Of a stretch of 64,000 bases of DNA, positions 33,671 to 41,939 are shown piece by piece. Location of the stretch: NCBI GenBank assembly GCA_016222805.1, contig JACRQG010000018.1:124001-188000 (forward strand), in the 5' to 3' direction. The stretch's first letter is position 1, and every line of letters starts with the position of its first letter. The stretch is from Verrucomicrobiota bacterium. Its GTDB lineage: Bacteria; Verrucomicrobiota; Verrucomicrobiia; Opitutales; Opitutaceae. The position numbers and the translations under genes are program-made. Under the pieces are notes generated by a model. It worked only from the letters and a program-made list of their open reading frames with translations. It was not told the DNA's origin and made no database searches.

Positions 33671-33690
33671 CACTGTCCCTGCGGACAGTG
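33671..33690. terminator. Perfect 8-bp hairpin CACTGTCC-CTGC-GGACAGTG
   Basis: A compact tetraloop hairpin 145 bp past the kamA stop. It lacks an adjacent U-run and may be part of a 3' end or a small structured RNA with the hairpin at 33604. Confidence 0.4.
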
Positions 33691-33835
33691 CTGACTACGC
33701 AAGGATAGACGCGAGGGGATCAAAAACGCTCAATCTTCGCGTCAGAAAAAATCTGAAAACCGAACCCCCGATCCGCGGCCGGTTCGCCGGGTTGGGCCGG
33801 TGCGCTCGCACCTTCGACCGGACATGCCAAGGACC

Positions 33836-35035
33836 TCAACGGTCGCCCCACACCCCTGCCGATTCGGAGCCCATGGAGCCAGCGCTCACCTCGGAGGGGA
33901 CACCCGTCACCATCGGGTAACGGTATTTCCGACCCTCGTAATTGCGCAGGACCACCGCCTCGTCCGAAAGCGACTCCACGTACTCGGGGTTGATGGGGAC
34001 CTTCCCGCCACCCCCCGGTGCATCGATGACAAACTGGGGCACCGCATAGCCCGTGGTGTGCCCCCGCAGCGCCCGGATGATCTCGATTCCCTTGCGGACG
34101 TCCGCCTTGAAGTGGGACCCGCCGGTAATGAGATCCATCTGGTAGAGGTAGTACGGCCGCACCCGCATGCGAAGGAGGCGATGGACCAAGGCCTTCATCA
34201 CCTCGACGTCATCGTTGATACCCTTGAGCAGCACGCTCTGATTTCCGAGCGGCACCCCGGCAAATGTCAGTCTTTCACAGGCGGCGCGTAGTTCGTCGGT
34301 GCATTCCTTCGGATGGTTGACGTGGATGCTCATCCACACCGGCCCGTGCTTCTTGAACACCTCGCACAATTCCGGCGTAATGCGCTGGGGTAGGAAAACC
34401 GGAATGCGCGATCCGATCCGGATGAACTCGACATGCTTGATTGCCCGGAGCCGTGAGATGAGCTGCTCCAGCTTGCGATCGGACAGCAGCAGCGGATCGC
34501 CACCCGAGAGGAGGACATCCCGCACCTCGGGATGGTTTTCGATGTACTGCAGCCCCTGTTCGTACTCCGGGTGAAAATTGTAGTCCTGGGCGTTGGAAAC
34601 CAGGCGGCTCCTCGTGCAGTAGCGGCAATACGAGGCACAACGGTCGGTGACCAGAAAGAGCACCCGGTCCGGGTACCGGTGCACCAGTCCCGACACCGGG
34701 GAGTGCTCATCCTCTCCCAGCGAATCGAGCGCCTCCCCTTCCGACACCACCATTTCATCCGCCCTGGGAATCACCTGCTTGCGGATCGGGCAGTCCGGAT
34801 TCGAACGATCAATGAGGTTGAAGAAGTAGGGAGTGATGGCCAGCGCGAGCTTCTGGTTGGCGTGTTCACACCCGGCCTTTTCCTCCGGAGTCAGCTCCAT
34901 GAGCTCCTCCAGCTGCCGCGTCGTGGTCAGCCGGTGCTTGAGCTGCCAGGCCCAATCGCGCCACTCGTGCTCGGGGACGTGCGTCCATAGACCCTGGCCC
35001 CGGAACCAGGCGGCGCGATCTTCGGTGTAAGACAT
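33836..35035 (-). CDS. kamA: KamA-family lysine 2,3-aminomutase (radical SAM)
   Basis: 399-residue radical SAM, PLP-dependent aminomutase. The Fe4S4 motif CASYCRYC gives Cys133/137/140; SGGDPLLL follows as the SAM-binding GGD element. The PLP lysine is Lys345 in APGGGGKVPI. Asp301 (YQMDL) and Asp338 (VIDAP), which bind the amino group of lysine in characterised enzymes, are present, so interconversion of alpha- and beta-lysine is likely. The C-terminal CxCxxC zinc cluster of clostridial enzymes is absent. Beta-lysine could serve as an osmolyte precursor or for EF-P modification; no epmA or efp is in view. It is divergent from carA (178 bp between starts). Confidence 0.9.
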   Translation of the reverse strand: MSYTEDRAAWFRGQGLWTHVPEHEWRDWAWQLKHRLTTTRQLEELMELTPEEKAGCEHANQKLALAITPYFFNLIDRSNPDCPIRKQVIPRADEMVVSEGEALDSLGEDEHSPVSGLVHRYPDRVLFLVTDRCASYCRYCTRSRLVSNAQDYNFHPEYEQGLQYIENHPEVRDVLLSGGDPLLLSDRKLEQLISRLRAIKHVEFIRIGSRIPVFLPQRITPELCEVFKKHGPVWMSIHVNHPKECTDELRAACERLTFAGVPLGNQSVLLKGINDDVEVMKALVHRLLRMRVRPYYLYQMDLITGGSHFKADVRKGIEIIRALRGHTTGYAVPQFVIDAPGGGGKVPINPEYVESLSDEAVVLRNYEGRKYRYPMVTGVPSEVSAGSMGSESAGVWGDR

Positions 35036-35213
35036 TATTTCCCGCGAGAGTTAGGACCTTCGCCCCCCCATGTCAAACGAGGGTCCAAGAATCCTGGCCC
35101 TGCGATCCGGCACACCACCTCGCAGCCGCCCACCGTACAGGCGCCCATCCGCCGCCAAGTTTTGCAGAAAACCGCTTGGCACCGCCAAACCGAGGCCCTT
35201 TCGTTCGGCTTTA

Positions 35214-36386
35214 ATGTCCACACCGAAACCTGCCGTCCTTGCGCTGGAAGATGGTTCCGTCTTCCGCGGCCGCGCCTTTGGGGCTGACGCCACCGTGTCC
35301 GGGGAGTGCGTGTTCAACACGTCGATGACAGGCTACCAGGAGATCCTCACGGATCCTTCCTATTTCGGACAGATTGTCACGATGACCGCCGTGCAGATCG
35401 GCAACTACGGGGTCAACGACGAGGACACCGAGGCCTCCGCCCCCAAGTGCTCGGGGTTCGTGGTCCGCGAACTTTCCCCGGTGGTCTCCAACTGGCGCAG
35501 CACGCGGTCGCTCGGCGACTATCTCGCGAAGTACGGCCTGCCCGGCATCAGCGAAGTCGACACCCGCGCGCTCACGAAGAAGCTCCGCGTGGACGGGGCG
35601 ATGAAGTGCTGCCTCAGCACGCTGCCCATCAGCGAGGCCGAGGCGGTGCGGCGGGCGCGGTCCTGGCAGGACATGGCCGGCTCGGACTACGTCAAGGATG
35701 TCACCACCAAGGAACCGTTCCTCTGGCGCGCCGATGACGCCGCGAACCACAACCGCCCGTACCTGCCGGTCGGCACGACGATGAACGCACCCGGCGTGCC
35801 GGCGCGGAAGTTCCGCGTGGCCGCGTTCGACTACGGCGCGAAGTACAGCATCTACCGCAAGCTCGTGCACCACGGTTTCGAGGTGCAGGTCTTTCCCGCC
35901 ACCGCGTCCGCGGAACAAGTCCGCGAGCACCGCCCCAACGCCGTGTTTCTTTCCAACGGCCCCGGCGACCCGGCGGCCCTGCCGTATATCCACCGCACGG
36001 TGACAAACCTGCTCCCGGACTTTCCCATGTTTGGCATCTGCCTCGGCCACCAGATGCTCACGCACGCCCTAGGGGGCACCACCTTCAAGCTGAAGTTCGG
36101 CCATCGCGGCGGCAACCAGCCGGTCAAGAACCTCGAAACCGGGCGGGTGTCGATCACCGCCCAGAACCACGGCTTCGCCACCGATCCGAAATCCCTGGAG
36201 GCGCGCGGCGCACGCATCACCGAAATCAACCTCAACGACCAGACGGTCGAGGGCCTGCGGCACAACACGCTGCCGGTCTTCAGCGTGCAGTATCACCCCG
36301 AAGCGGCCCCGGGGCCCAACGACGCGGATCCGTTGTTCGTCGATTTCTACCGGATGGTGGAGGCACGCCAGGCCGGGAAGATCTAG
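35214..36386 (+). CDS. carA: Carbamoyl-phosphate synthase small subunit
   Basis: 390-residue glutaminase subunit that supplies ammonia to CarB for pyrimidine and arginine synthesis. The N-terminal CPSase small-chain domain (LALEDGSVFRGRAFGA, NTSMTGYQEILTDPSYFGQI) is followed by a class I glutamine amidotransferase domain. That domain has the catalytic cysteine in MFGICLGHQ and the histidine/glutamate pair in VQYHPEAAPGP. Length matches the family. The ATG at 35214 agrees with the family N-terminus; the frame is open further upstream only because of base composition. carB is not adjacent. Its TAG overlaps the stop of the convergent gene within one CTAG. Confidence 0.96.
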   Translation: MSTPKPAVLALEDGSVFRGRAFGADATVSGECVFNTSMTGYQEILTDPSYFGQIVTMTAVQIGNYGVNDEDTEASAPKCSGFVVRELSPVVSNWRSTRSLGDYLAKYGLPGISEVDTRALTKKLRVDGAMKCCLSTLPISEAEAVRRARSWQDMAGSDYVKDVTTKEPFLWRADDAANHNRPYLPVGTTMNAPGVPARKFRVAAFDYGAKYSIYRKLVHHGFEVQVFPATASAEQVREHRPNAVFLSNGPGDPAALPYIHRTVTNLLPDFPMFGICLGHQMLTHALGGTTFKLKFGHRGGNQPVKNLETGRVSITAQNHGFATDPKSLEARGARITEINLNDQTVEGLRHNTLPVFSVQYHPEAAPGPNDADPLFVDFYRMVEARQAGKI

Positions 36387-38209
36387 TTCCCCCGTTTCCC
36401 GCGCCACCGTTCGAGTTCCGCCCGAATCCGCCGGTCCAGTTCCGTATCCCCGGCGCGGCCGGCCCCCTCCCGCAACGCGGTTTCCAGCAACTTCTCCGCG
36501 GTTCGAACTCGCCCTTCCGTCGCCGCCCCTTCGGCGATTACGAGTAGCAGCCGCTGCCGGGCCTCGCTGGGAATGGGGGCGCCGCACGTGGCCGCGAGCG
36601 AGCGCCGATACCAACGCCACGCCTCCATCGGCGCCCCCTGCCGTGCATGTTCGAGCGCCCAATTGTAGGCCGCCTCGCTCCAGCCGGGGGCAATCTGCAC
36701 CGCCAGCGCTTGGTGCACGCCCGCCTCGCGCCATCGCTCCTGCCGGCGAAAGTCCCGCGCCAGCTGCGCGTGCAGCGCCGCCGCAAGCGGCACCCCGTCC
36801 GGTGCCGCCCGACCCGCGTCCACCGGAGGCAATCCGAGGTCTTGGGCGAGCTGCACGCTTCGGGCCTGATCACCCTGGTGCGCGTGGTATTTGATCCAGC
36901 GTTCGCCGTACTCCCGCCGCACCGCCGGATGTTCGGCCCGGGTCACAATCCGGGCCATCAGGGTATCGTTGTCCGCCCAGTGCGCGAGTTGCCGGCGCTG
37001 CAGTTCCGCGGCGATCCCGACGGCGAGCGTACCGGCGAGCCCCAGGGCCACTCGTCCGCGCCCGCTCGTCCGGTCCAACGCGACGGCCACGGCGGTGACC
37101 AGCACGATCGACGGCAGATAGTGGTAGCGATCGACCGGGAAGTACGGGCGCTCCGCCCACCCCAGCGCCGGCAGCAACAGGCCGGCGTGCGCCAACCAGA
37201 GCCAAGCCGCGCCCCGCCAGCGTCGGGTCACCGCCAATCCCAACGACACGGCCACCACCACGCCGAGACTCGCCACCGCCAGGCCCCTTACCGCCGCGGG
37301 CTCCACCAGCCAGGTCGGCACCGGGCTGAGGCCTTCCGGCCACCAGGGTTTCACGAGGTAGTACCCCCAGGCCGCCGCGGCCTGCAGAACCCGCTCCCAC
37401 AGGGGAAAGTCCTCCCGGGAGGGAGGTGTCCCCCAAAAACCGGAGGCTCCATGGCCGGCCACCCAGGTGACCGTCGCCACGGCCACCGCCGGACCGAGGA
37501 ACCACACCTTTTCGAGCCAGAGCCGCCGCCAGCCGAACGCGCGCGCACGTTCTCCTTGCGCCGCATCCCAGGCGACCAGCACCACGACCAGTCCCAGGGC
37601 CACCGGATAAGCAAGCAGAGCCCCGAGGTGCAACCCCGCCGCCGCAATCACCCAGCGGCCGCGCGCCGCGCCGGCCTCCCACGCCCGCAGGTAGGCGAGC
37701 ACGGCCAGCAGCGCCATGCATCCGGATACTCCATACATCAGTCCTGAGGCCCACCCCACGGTCTCCGCCCGCATCGGATGCAGCGCCCAGCCCAGCGCCG
37801 CGAGGGCCGCCATCCCCGCCCGCCCGCCGTCCCCCGCCGCCGGCCCTCCGCGCCGCAACACCGCCAGCACCACCGCATACACGAGGCCGGCGTTGATCAC
37901 GTGAACTGCCGCCCCGGCCAGATGATAGCCGGCGGGCGCCAGCCCCGACACCCCATACACCAGCGAGAAAGCCAGCCACGACAGCGGCACGTACCGGCGC
38001 ATGTAGTCCGTGTCCGTGGCGAGCCACGACCAGGTGCCCCACCCCGGGGGCCCAAGATGCGGATTGAAGACCAGGTTGATCCCGTCATCGAGGTCCACGA
38101 AGCCGAAGTCCACCACGCCGTGCACCTGCCACGCCGTCACGACCACCACCAGCAGGGCGCACCACCGCGAGCCATGCGGCCCGAGCCACTCGCGCGCCGC
38201 GGTGCTCAC
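36383..38209 (-). CDS. TMTC-like multi-pass membrane protein with C-terminal TPR region
   Basis: 608-residue protein with about ten membrane helices (first at WCALLVVVVTAWQVHGVV) and a soluble helical TPR-like tail (about 430-608). Landmarks of the bacterial TMTC/GT-C-like group are visible: FVDLDDGINLVFNPHL after helix 1, ALHPMRAETVGWASGL and YFPVDRYHYLPSI. Such proteins are presumed lipid-linked-sugar glycosyltransferases, but no activity has been shown for this group. Translation starts with GTG at 38209, 3 bp after the kdsB stop, so the two are very likely co-translated. It ends in the same CTAG that ends convergent carA. Confidence 0.8.
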   Translation of the reverse strand: MSTAAREWLGPHGSRWCALLVVVVTAWQVHGVVDFGFVDLDDGINLVFNPHLGPPGWGTWSWLATDTDYMRRYVPLSWLAFSLVYGVSGLAPAGYHLAGAAVHVINAGLVYAVVLAVLRRGGPAAGDGGRAGMAALAALGWALHPMRAETVGWASGLMYGVSGCMALLAVLAYLRAWEAGAARGRWVIAAAGLHLGALLAYPVALGLVVVLVAWDAAQGERARAFGWRRLWLEKVWFLGPAVAVATVTWVAGHGASGFWGTPPSREDFPLWERVLQAAAAWGYYLVKPWWPEGLSPVPTWLVEPAAVRGLAVASLGVVVAVSLGLAVTRRWRGAAWLWLAHAGLLLPALGWAERPYFPVDRYHYLPSIVLVTAVAVALDRTSGRGRVALGLAGTLAVGIAAELQRRQLAHWADNDTLMARIVTRAEHPAVRREYGERWIKYHAHQGDQARSVQLAQDLGLPPVDAGRAAPDGVPLAAALHAQLARDFRRQERWREAGVHQALAVQIAPGWSEAAYNWALEHARQGAPMEAWRWYRRSLAATCGAPIPSEARQRLLLVIAEGAATEGRVRTAEKLLETALREGAGRAGDTELDRRIRAELERWRGKRGN

Positions 38210-38212
38210 TCG

Positions 38213-38962
38213 TCAGCTCCCCAGCCAGCGCTCGAAACGGATCGCGTCCTCGGGCGTGTCGACCCCGATCGACGGATCTGCCGTGACGTCACAGGCAATC
38301 TCCAGGCCGTTCTCGAGAACGCGCAGCTGCTCGAGCTTTTCGATCCGCTCCAACTGCCCCGGGGGCAGGGACGCAAAGCGCTCCAGCAGATCGGCCCGGT
38401 ACCCATACAAGCCCAGGTGCTTGAAACAGGGGTGCGCGGTCACCCACGCATCGTCGACCTCTCCGCCCCGGTCCCGCGCGAACGGCATCGGCGACCGCGA
38501 GAAGTAGAGCGCCCGGCGCTTCGTCGGAGCCAGGACCACCTTGACCTGATTCGGATTTCGGAAATCCGCCGCCGTGCGAAACGGAGTCGCCAGGGTCGCC
38601 ATCGGGGCGCCACCCGCCAACAGATCCGCCAGCGCGCGAATTTGCGCGCCGGTCACCAGCGGTTCATCCGCCTGCACGTTGATCACGTGCTCCGCCCGCA
38701 CAACCCGGTTCGCCTCCGCCAGCCGATCCGTCCCGCTTTGGTGGGAGACGCTGGTGGGGATGGCCCGGAAACCGGCGCCCTCGACGCACGCCCGCAGCAG
38801 CTCGTCGTCGACGGCAAAATACAGCGGGAATTCGGGGGCCTCCCGCGCGATGCGCTCCGCCACCCAGAGCAGCAGCGGCCGGCCCTTGATGACATGCAAC
38901 AACTTGCGCGGAAACCGCGTCGACTCGAGCCGGCAGGGCACGATGATTGCAGGGTGAGTCAT
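38213..38962 (-). CDS. kdsB: 3-deoxy-manno-octulosonate cytidylyltransferase (CMP-KDO synthetase)
   Basis: 249-residue cytosolic enzyme that activates KDO with CTP for lipopolysaccharide inner-core assembly. The N-terminal nucleotide-binding signature [20 protein letters not shown] is intact, followed by [19 protein letters not shown] and the family motif [16 protein letters not shown]. Length is typical. The ATG at 38962 matches the family start. It is followed after 3 bp by a GTG-started membrane protein and is divergent from the HPr gene (80 bp between starts). Its presence implies a KDO-containing outer membrane. Confidence 0.95.
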   Translation of the reverse strand: MTHPAIIVPCRLESTRFPRKLLHVIKGRPLLLWVAERIAREAPEFPLYFAVDDELLRACVEGAGFRAIPTSVSHQSGTDRLAEANRVVRAEHVINVQADEPLVTGAQIRALADLLAGGAPMATLATPFRTAADFRNPNQVKVVLAPTKRRALYFSRSPMPFARDRGGEVDDAWVTAHPCFKHLGLYGYRADLLERFASLPPGQLERIEKLEQLRVLENGLEIACDVTADPSIGVDTPEDAIRFERWLGS

Positions 38963-39042
38963 CGAGGCGGCAGCCTGACTTCCGGTTTTTGGGTTGCAAG
39001 CCGCCGCCGCGGTGGAAATTTTCGCCGGTCCTTCCCGCCTGC

Positions 39043-39342
39043 ATGAACAAGAGCGAATCTGCCACCACACCCGGCTCCGTCATCAAGGAGTTGGTGGTGC
39101 AGAACAAGATGGGCATCCACGCCCGTCCTGCCGCGATGGTCGTGCGCGTCACCAACCGGTTCAAAGCCGAAGTGTTGGTCGAAAAGGACGACGAGCAGGT
39201 CAATGGCAAGAGCATCATGGGGCTGATGATGCTGGCTGCCGGCAAGGGCTCGAAGGTGAAGTTCATCGCCACCGGAGCGGACGCCGCCGCGATGATCGCC
39301 GAAATCGAAGCCCTGTTTGCGCGCAAGTTTGACGAGGCGTAA
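39043..39342 (+). CDS. ptsH: HPr-family phosphocarrier protein
   Basis: 99-residue phosphocarrier. The active histidine is His26 in MGIHARPAA, and the regulatory serine equivalent of Ser46 is Ser57 in [11 protein letters not shown], offset by an 11-residue N-terminal extension. It could act in a PTS or, in Verrucomicrobia lacking sugar permeases, in a regulatory PTS with HPr kinase; the conserved Ser57 allows the latter (inference). No ptsI or hprK is in the window. It is divergent from kdsB, followed 96 bp later by a membrane protein gene on the same strand. Confidence 0.92.
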   Translation: MNKSESATTPGSVIKELVVQNKMGIHARPAAMVVRVTNRFKAEVLVEKDDEQVNGKSIMGLMMLAAGKGSKVKFIATGADAAAMIAEIEALFARKFDEA

Positions 39343-39438
39343 CCCTCCGGCCTCCCGCCGCCGCCCGCCCGGGTGGCGCGGAAGCCACGCGCGCAGCCAC
39401 GGCCGCCCTTCCTTCCCCGCGCGTCCGGTTTCTTCGGC

Positions 39439-40455
39439 ATGATCGCTCTTCGCCGCGTTTCTCTGGTGGTCGCCGCCTGCGCCGTTGCCGCCGTGCTGTG
39501 GGTGCTGCTGCTGCGCGCGTCGGACCGCGCCCGCTGGCTCCAGGTGGAAATTTCGGATCCAATCGTTCGCGGGCGACCCGTCACGCTGGAGATTACCCTG
39601 GACCCTTCCGTCACGCGGGGCTTCATCCGCGCCGATCTGCACTGGAAAGACACCCGCCGCGTTTCACGCGGAGCGTTGAGCATCGCTGCACCCCAGGCCA
39701 TCGAGCCAGGCGTCAGCCGTTACCGCTTCCAGCTGCTCGTGCCCCCGCGTTCCGACTTTGCTTCCTATGTGTACGGCGTCATCTACGTTTCGCCGACCGG
39801 TGGATGGAGAGAGCGCACCCACGCCTGTCTGCTCGACGAAATCCGCGTTCGCCCGGCCGGCGATTCGCCGTCGAAGCCCGGGCTCCGTCGCGTGACCCCC
39901 CACGAGCAACCGCTCGTCCCCACCCCTCCCCGCCAGGATTCCCGTCCAGTCCGCTGGGCCACGGCCTGCCTGCTCGCCTTGTCCGCCTTCGGTTCAGGGT
40001 GGGTCGGCCGGCGGCGATCGCCTGCCGTCGGCGCGGCCGATCTCGCGATCCGCTGGCGCTGGCTGGCAGTGGCGTGCGCCCTCGGCGCCCTTTGGGAAGC
40101 GAGTGGCGGCGAGGCCTTGCTGGGCCATTGGCTGCGGCAAATCGCCCTGGCCCGCGGCTGGTACGAACACCGGCGGCAACTGCAGGAACTGCTGACCCTG
40201 GGTGTCATCGCCGTCACCCTTGTCCTCGCCGCCCTCGCCCTGCGCCGGGACCACGCCCAACCCGTTTCGCTGGTCTACACATCGGCCGATCTTTTTTGGG
40301 GTATTTCCGCGGTCAGCTTCATCTCGCTGCATGATGCCGACGCCTGGCTGGCCACGCCGCTGTGGAGAATCCCGGTGGCCCAAGTCGTGAAGCTGGCCGC
40401 CGCTCTGGTGGCCGCCGCCGGCGCCGCCCAAGCGGTGGGCCGGGCTCCGAGGTAG
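39439..40455 (+). CDS. Hypothetical membrane protein with periplasmic beta-rich domain
   Basis: 338-residue protein I do not recognise. An N-terminal membrane helix (about 5-26; VSLVVAACAVAAVLWVLLL) is followed by a roughly 150-residue beta-rich domain (WLQVEISDPIVRGRPVTLEI, YRFQLLVPPRSDFASYVYGV), probably periplasmic. The C-terminal third has about five hydrophobic segments. The ATG at 39439 was taken because it opens the first helix; the upstream frame is GC-rich, without signal. It follows the HPr gene by 96 bp and precedes another small membrane protein on the same strand. Confidence 0.65.
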   Translation: MIALRRVSLVVAACAVAAVLWVLLLRASDRARWLQVEISDPIVRGRPVTLEITLDPSVTRGFIRADLHWKDTRRVSRGALSIAAPQAIEPGVSRYRFQLLVPPRSDFASYVYGVIYVSPTGGWRERTHACLLDEIRVRPAGDSPSKPGLRRVTPHEQPLVPTPPRQDSRPVRWATACLLALSAFGSGWVGRRRSPAVGAADLAIRWRWLAVACALGALWEASGGEALLGHWLRQIALARGWYEHRRQLQELLTLGVIAVTLVLAALALRRDHAQPVSLVYTSADLFWGISAVSFISLHDADAWLATPLWRIPVAQVVKLAAALVAAAGAAQAVGRAPR

Positions 40456-40611
40456 CGACGGGCTCCCGGGGGACTCCGGCACCGAGAGCCGGTCCCCCTG
40501 TAACGGCAAGGAACCGCCAATCTGCTTGCCGACGCTCGGCCGCAAGGGTAAATGCCTTCCGGCCGCACTGCCGTCCTCCGAGGAGCTCGCGGCCAGAACG
40601 AAAGGACCGTC

Positions 40612-40827
40612 ATGAAAATGCTGCCAGTTGCCATCGGCGGTTTGGGCGCGGCCGCCCTGTTGATCGGAGTCGTCACTCGACTCCTGAATATCCAAACCAT
40701 GGTAGGCACGACTCCGGGTGGTTTCGTTCGTGGCGCGACCGCCCTGTTCCTGCTGACCCTGGTCGTGATGGTCTACGATCACTGGTATTCGCCGCCCGCT
40801 TCGAAGCCGCCCGAGGCCAAGGTCTGA
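40612..40827 (+). CDS. Small two-helix membrane protein
   Basis: 71-residue product with two hydrophobic segments (LPVAIGGLGAAALLIGVVTR and ATALFLLTLVVMVYDHW) and a Pro/Lys tail. An AAAGGA ribosome-binding site sits just before ATG 40612, which favours this start over the ATG at 40552. No family recognised. It lies between the preceding membrane protein and the GspF-like gene. Confidence 0.65.
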   Translation: MKMLPVAIGGLGAAALLIGVVTRLLNIQTMVGTTPGGFVRGATALFLLTLVVMVYDHWYSPPASKPPEAKV

Positions 40828-40945
40828 TTTCACCTCCAGGGCAACGCACCCCGCCGATAAGGGGGTGGCGGACCCACCGTGCGGCGGGGGTTGCTCCGGC
40901 GCTCTCGTGCTTGACCCGCCCGAGCGCCCGGCAGGAGCGTCGTGT

Positions 40946-41908
40946 GTGCTCTCCCTGCGCCACCGCGCCGCGTTTTATCGCTCCTTGTCCCAGCTGCTGT
41001 CGGCCGGAGCGCCCGTAGCGCCAGCGCTCGAATTTGGTCTCGGCCACTTGCCGGCCCGGCAGCGCTCCGCCGGCGGAGCGATCCTCCGCGCCTCGCTGGG
41101 GCGCGGCGAGGCGCTCAGCCGCGGGCTGCGGGACTCGGGGATGTTCCCGCCCGCGCACGTGGAGCTCCTCGCCCTCGCGGAGAAGAGCGGCCACGGCGAT
41201 CGCCTGCTCGGGGAGTTGGCGGACTTCACCGACGAGATTATCGAAATGCGGCGCGACACCCTTGGCGGGCTGGCGTTGCCCGCGGCCTACTTCCTGGCGG
41301 CGGCGTTCATCGCCCCCGTGCCGGCGCTCGTGCTGGGCGGCAGCCTCGCGCGCTACCTGATCTCATCGCTCGGAACGGTGGCGGCGTTCGCGGCGCTGGT
41401 GGGCGCGCTGGCTCTCCTTTTCCGCCGCGCCCCCGGGAACCTGCTCGATCGGGTTCTGCGCCCGGTGCCCTACCTGGGCACGACCTGGCGCGAGTTCGAG
41501 CTGTGGCAACTGAATCGGACGCTCGCCCTTCTCGCCCACACGAGCATCGGGGTGATCGACGCCGTGCGCTTCTCCGCCTCGGGTTGTCGCAGCTCTCGCC
41601 TCGCCCTGGCCCTCCGCCTTTCCGCGGACGAAGCCGACCGGCGCGGCGTGCCGCTCAGTCCCCTGCTGCGCGCCTCGGGGGAGTTTCCCCTGGAAATGCT
41701 GGCGCTCTGGCACACGGGCGAGCAGTCCGGCCGCCTCGGCGAGACCTTTCAGAACCTCGCGCGACACTACGGTGCCAGTTTCCGACACCGCCTGCGGACC
41801 TTGGTGAGCTGGACCCCGCGTCTGGCCTATGCCGCGGTCGCGGTGTACCTGGTGTGGAAGATCCTCCAGCTCGCCGGCGGCTATCTCGACACGCTCAATT
41901 CCCTCTGA
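40946..41908 (+). CDS. GspF/PilC-type secretion or pilus inner-membrane platform protein (orphan)
   Basis: 320-residue protein with T2SSF domains: a cytosolic helical part (LRHRAAFYRSLSQLLSAGAP, GRGEALSRGLRDSGMFPPAHVELLALAEKSGHGDRLL), then two membrane helices (about 120-170). A second T2SSF repeat follows (LALLAHTSIGVIDAVRFSA, FPLEMLALWHTGEQSGRLGE), then a last helix. GspF/PilC normally anchors the assembly ATPase of a type II secretion or type IV pilus machine. It is shorter than the usual ~400 residues and no other pilus or secretion gene is adjacent. GTG at 40946 is preferred because AGGAG lies 8 bases upstream and homology begins there; a frame from 40865 adds Pro/Gly-rich sequence. Converges on rapA. 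Confidence 0.8.
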   Translation: MLSLRHRAAFYRSLSQLLSAGAPVAPALEFGLGHLPARQRSAGGAILRASLGRGEALSRGLRDSGMFPPAHVELLALAEKSGHGDRLLGELADFTDEIIEMRRDTLGGLALPAAYFLAAAFIAPVPALVLGGSLARYLISSLGTVAAFAALVGALALLFRRAPGNLLDRVLRPVPYLGTTWREFELWQLNRTLALLAHTSIGVIDAVRFSASGCRSSRLALALRLSADEADRRGVPLSPLLRASGEFPLEMLALWHTGEQSGRLGETFQNLARHYGASFRHRLRTLVSWTPRLAYAAVAVYLVWKILQLAGGYLDTLNSL

Positions 41909-41939
41909 GGGGCCAGGAGTTCGTCCGCCCGCCCCGCCA

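Larger units (their letters stand above)
33337..33835. other. Intergenic region between convergent receiver and kamA genes
   Basis: 499 bp containing two strong hairpins (33604-33626 and 33671-33690). Short open frames here (for example 33416-33616) have no recognisable features and low-complexity basic products. The 33700-33775 part is AT-rich. It might hide a small RNA or the remains of an element; I cannot support either. Confidence 0.5.

Noticed and set aside
35176-35188. TTGGCACCGCCAA upstream of carA considered as a sigma54 promoter
   Set aside because: The -24-like half is present, but no TTGC element follows at the required spacing.
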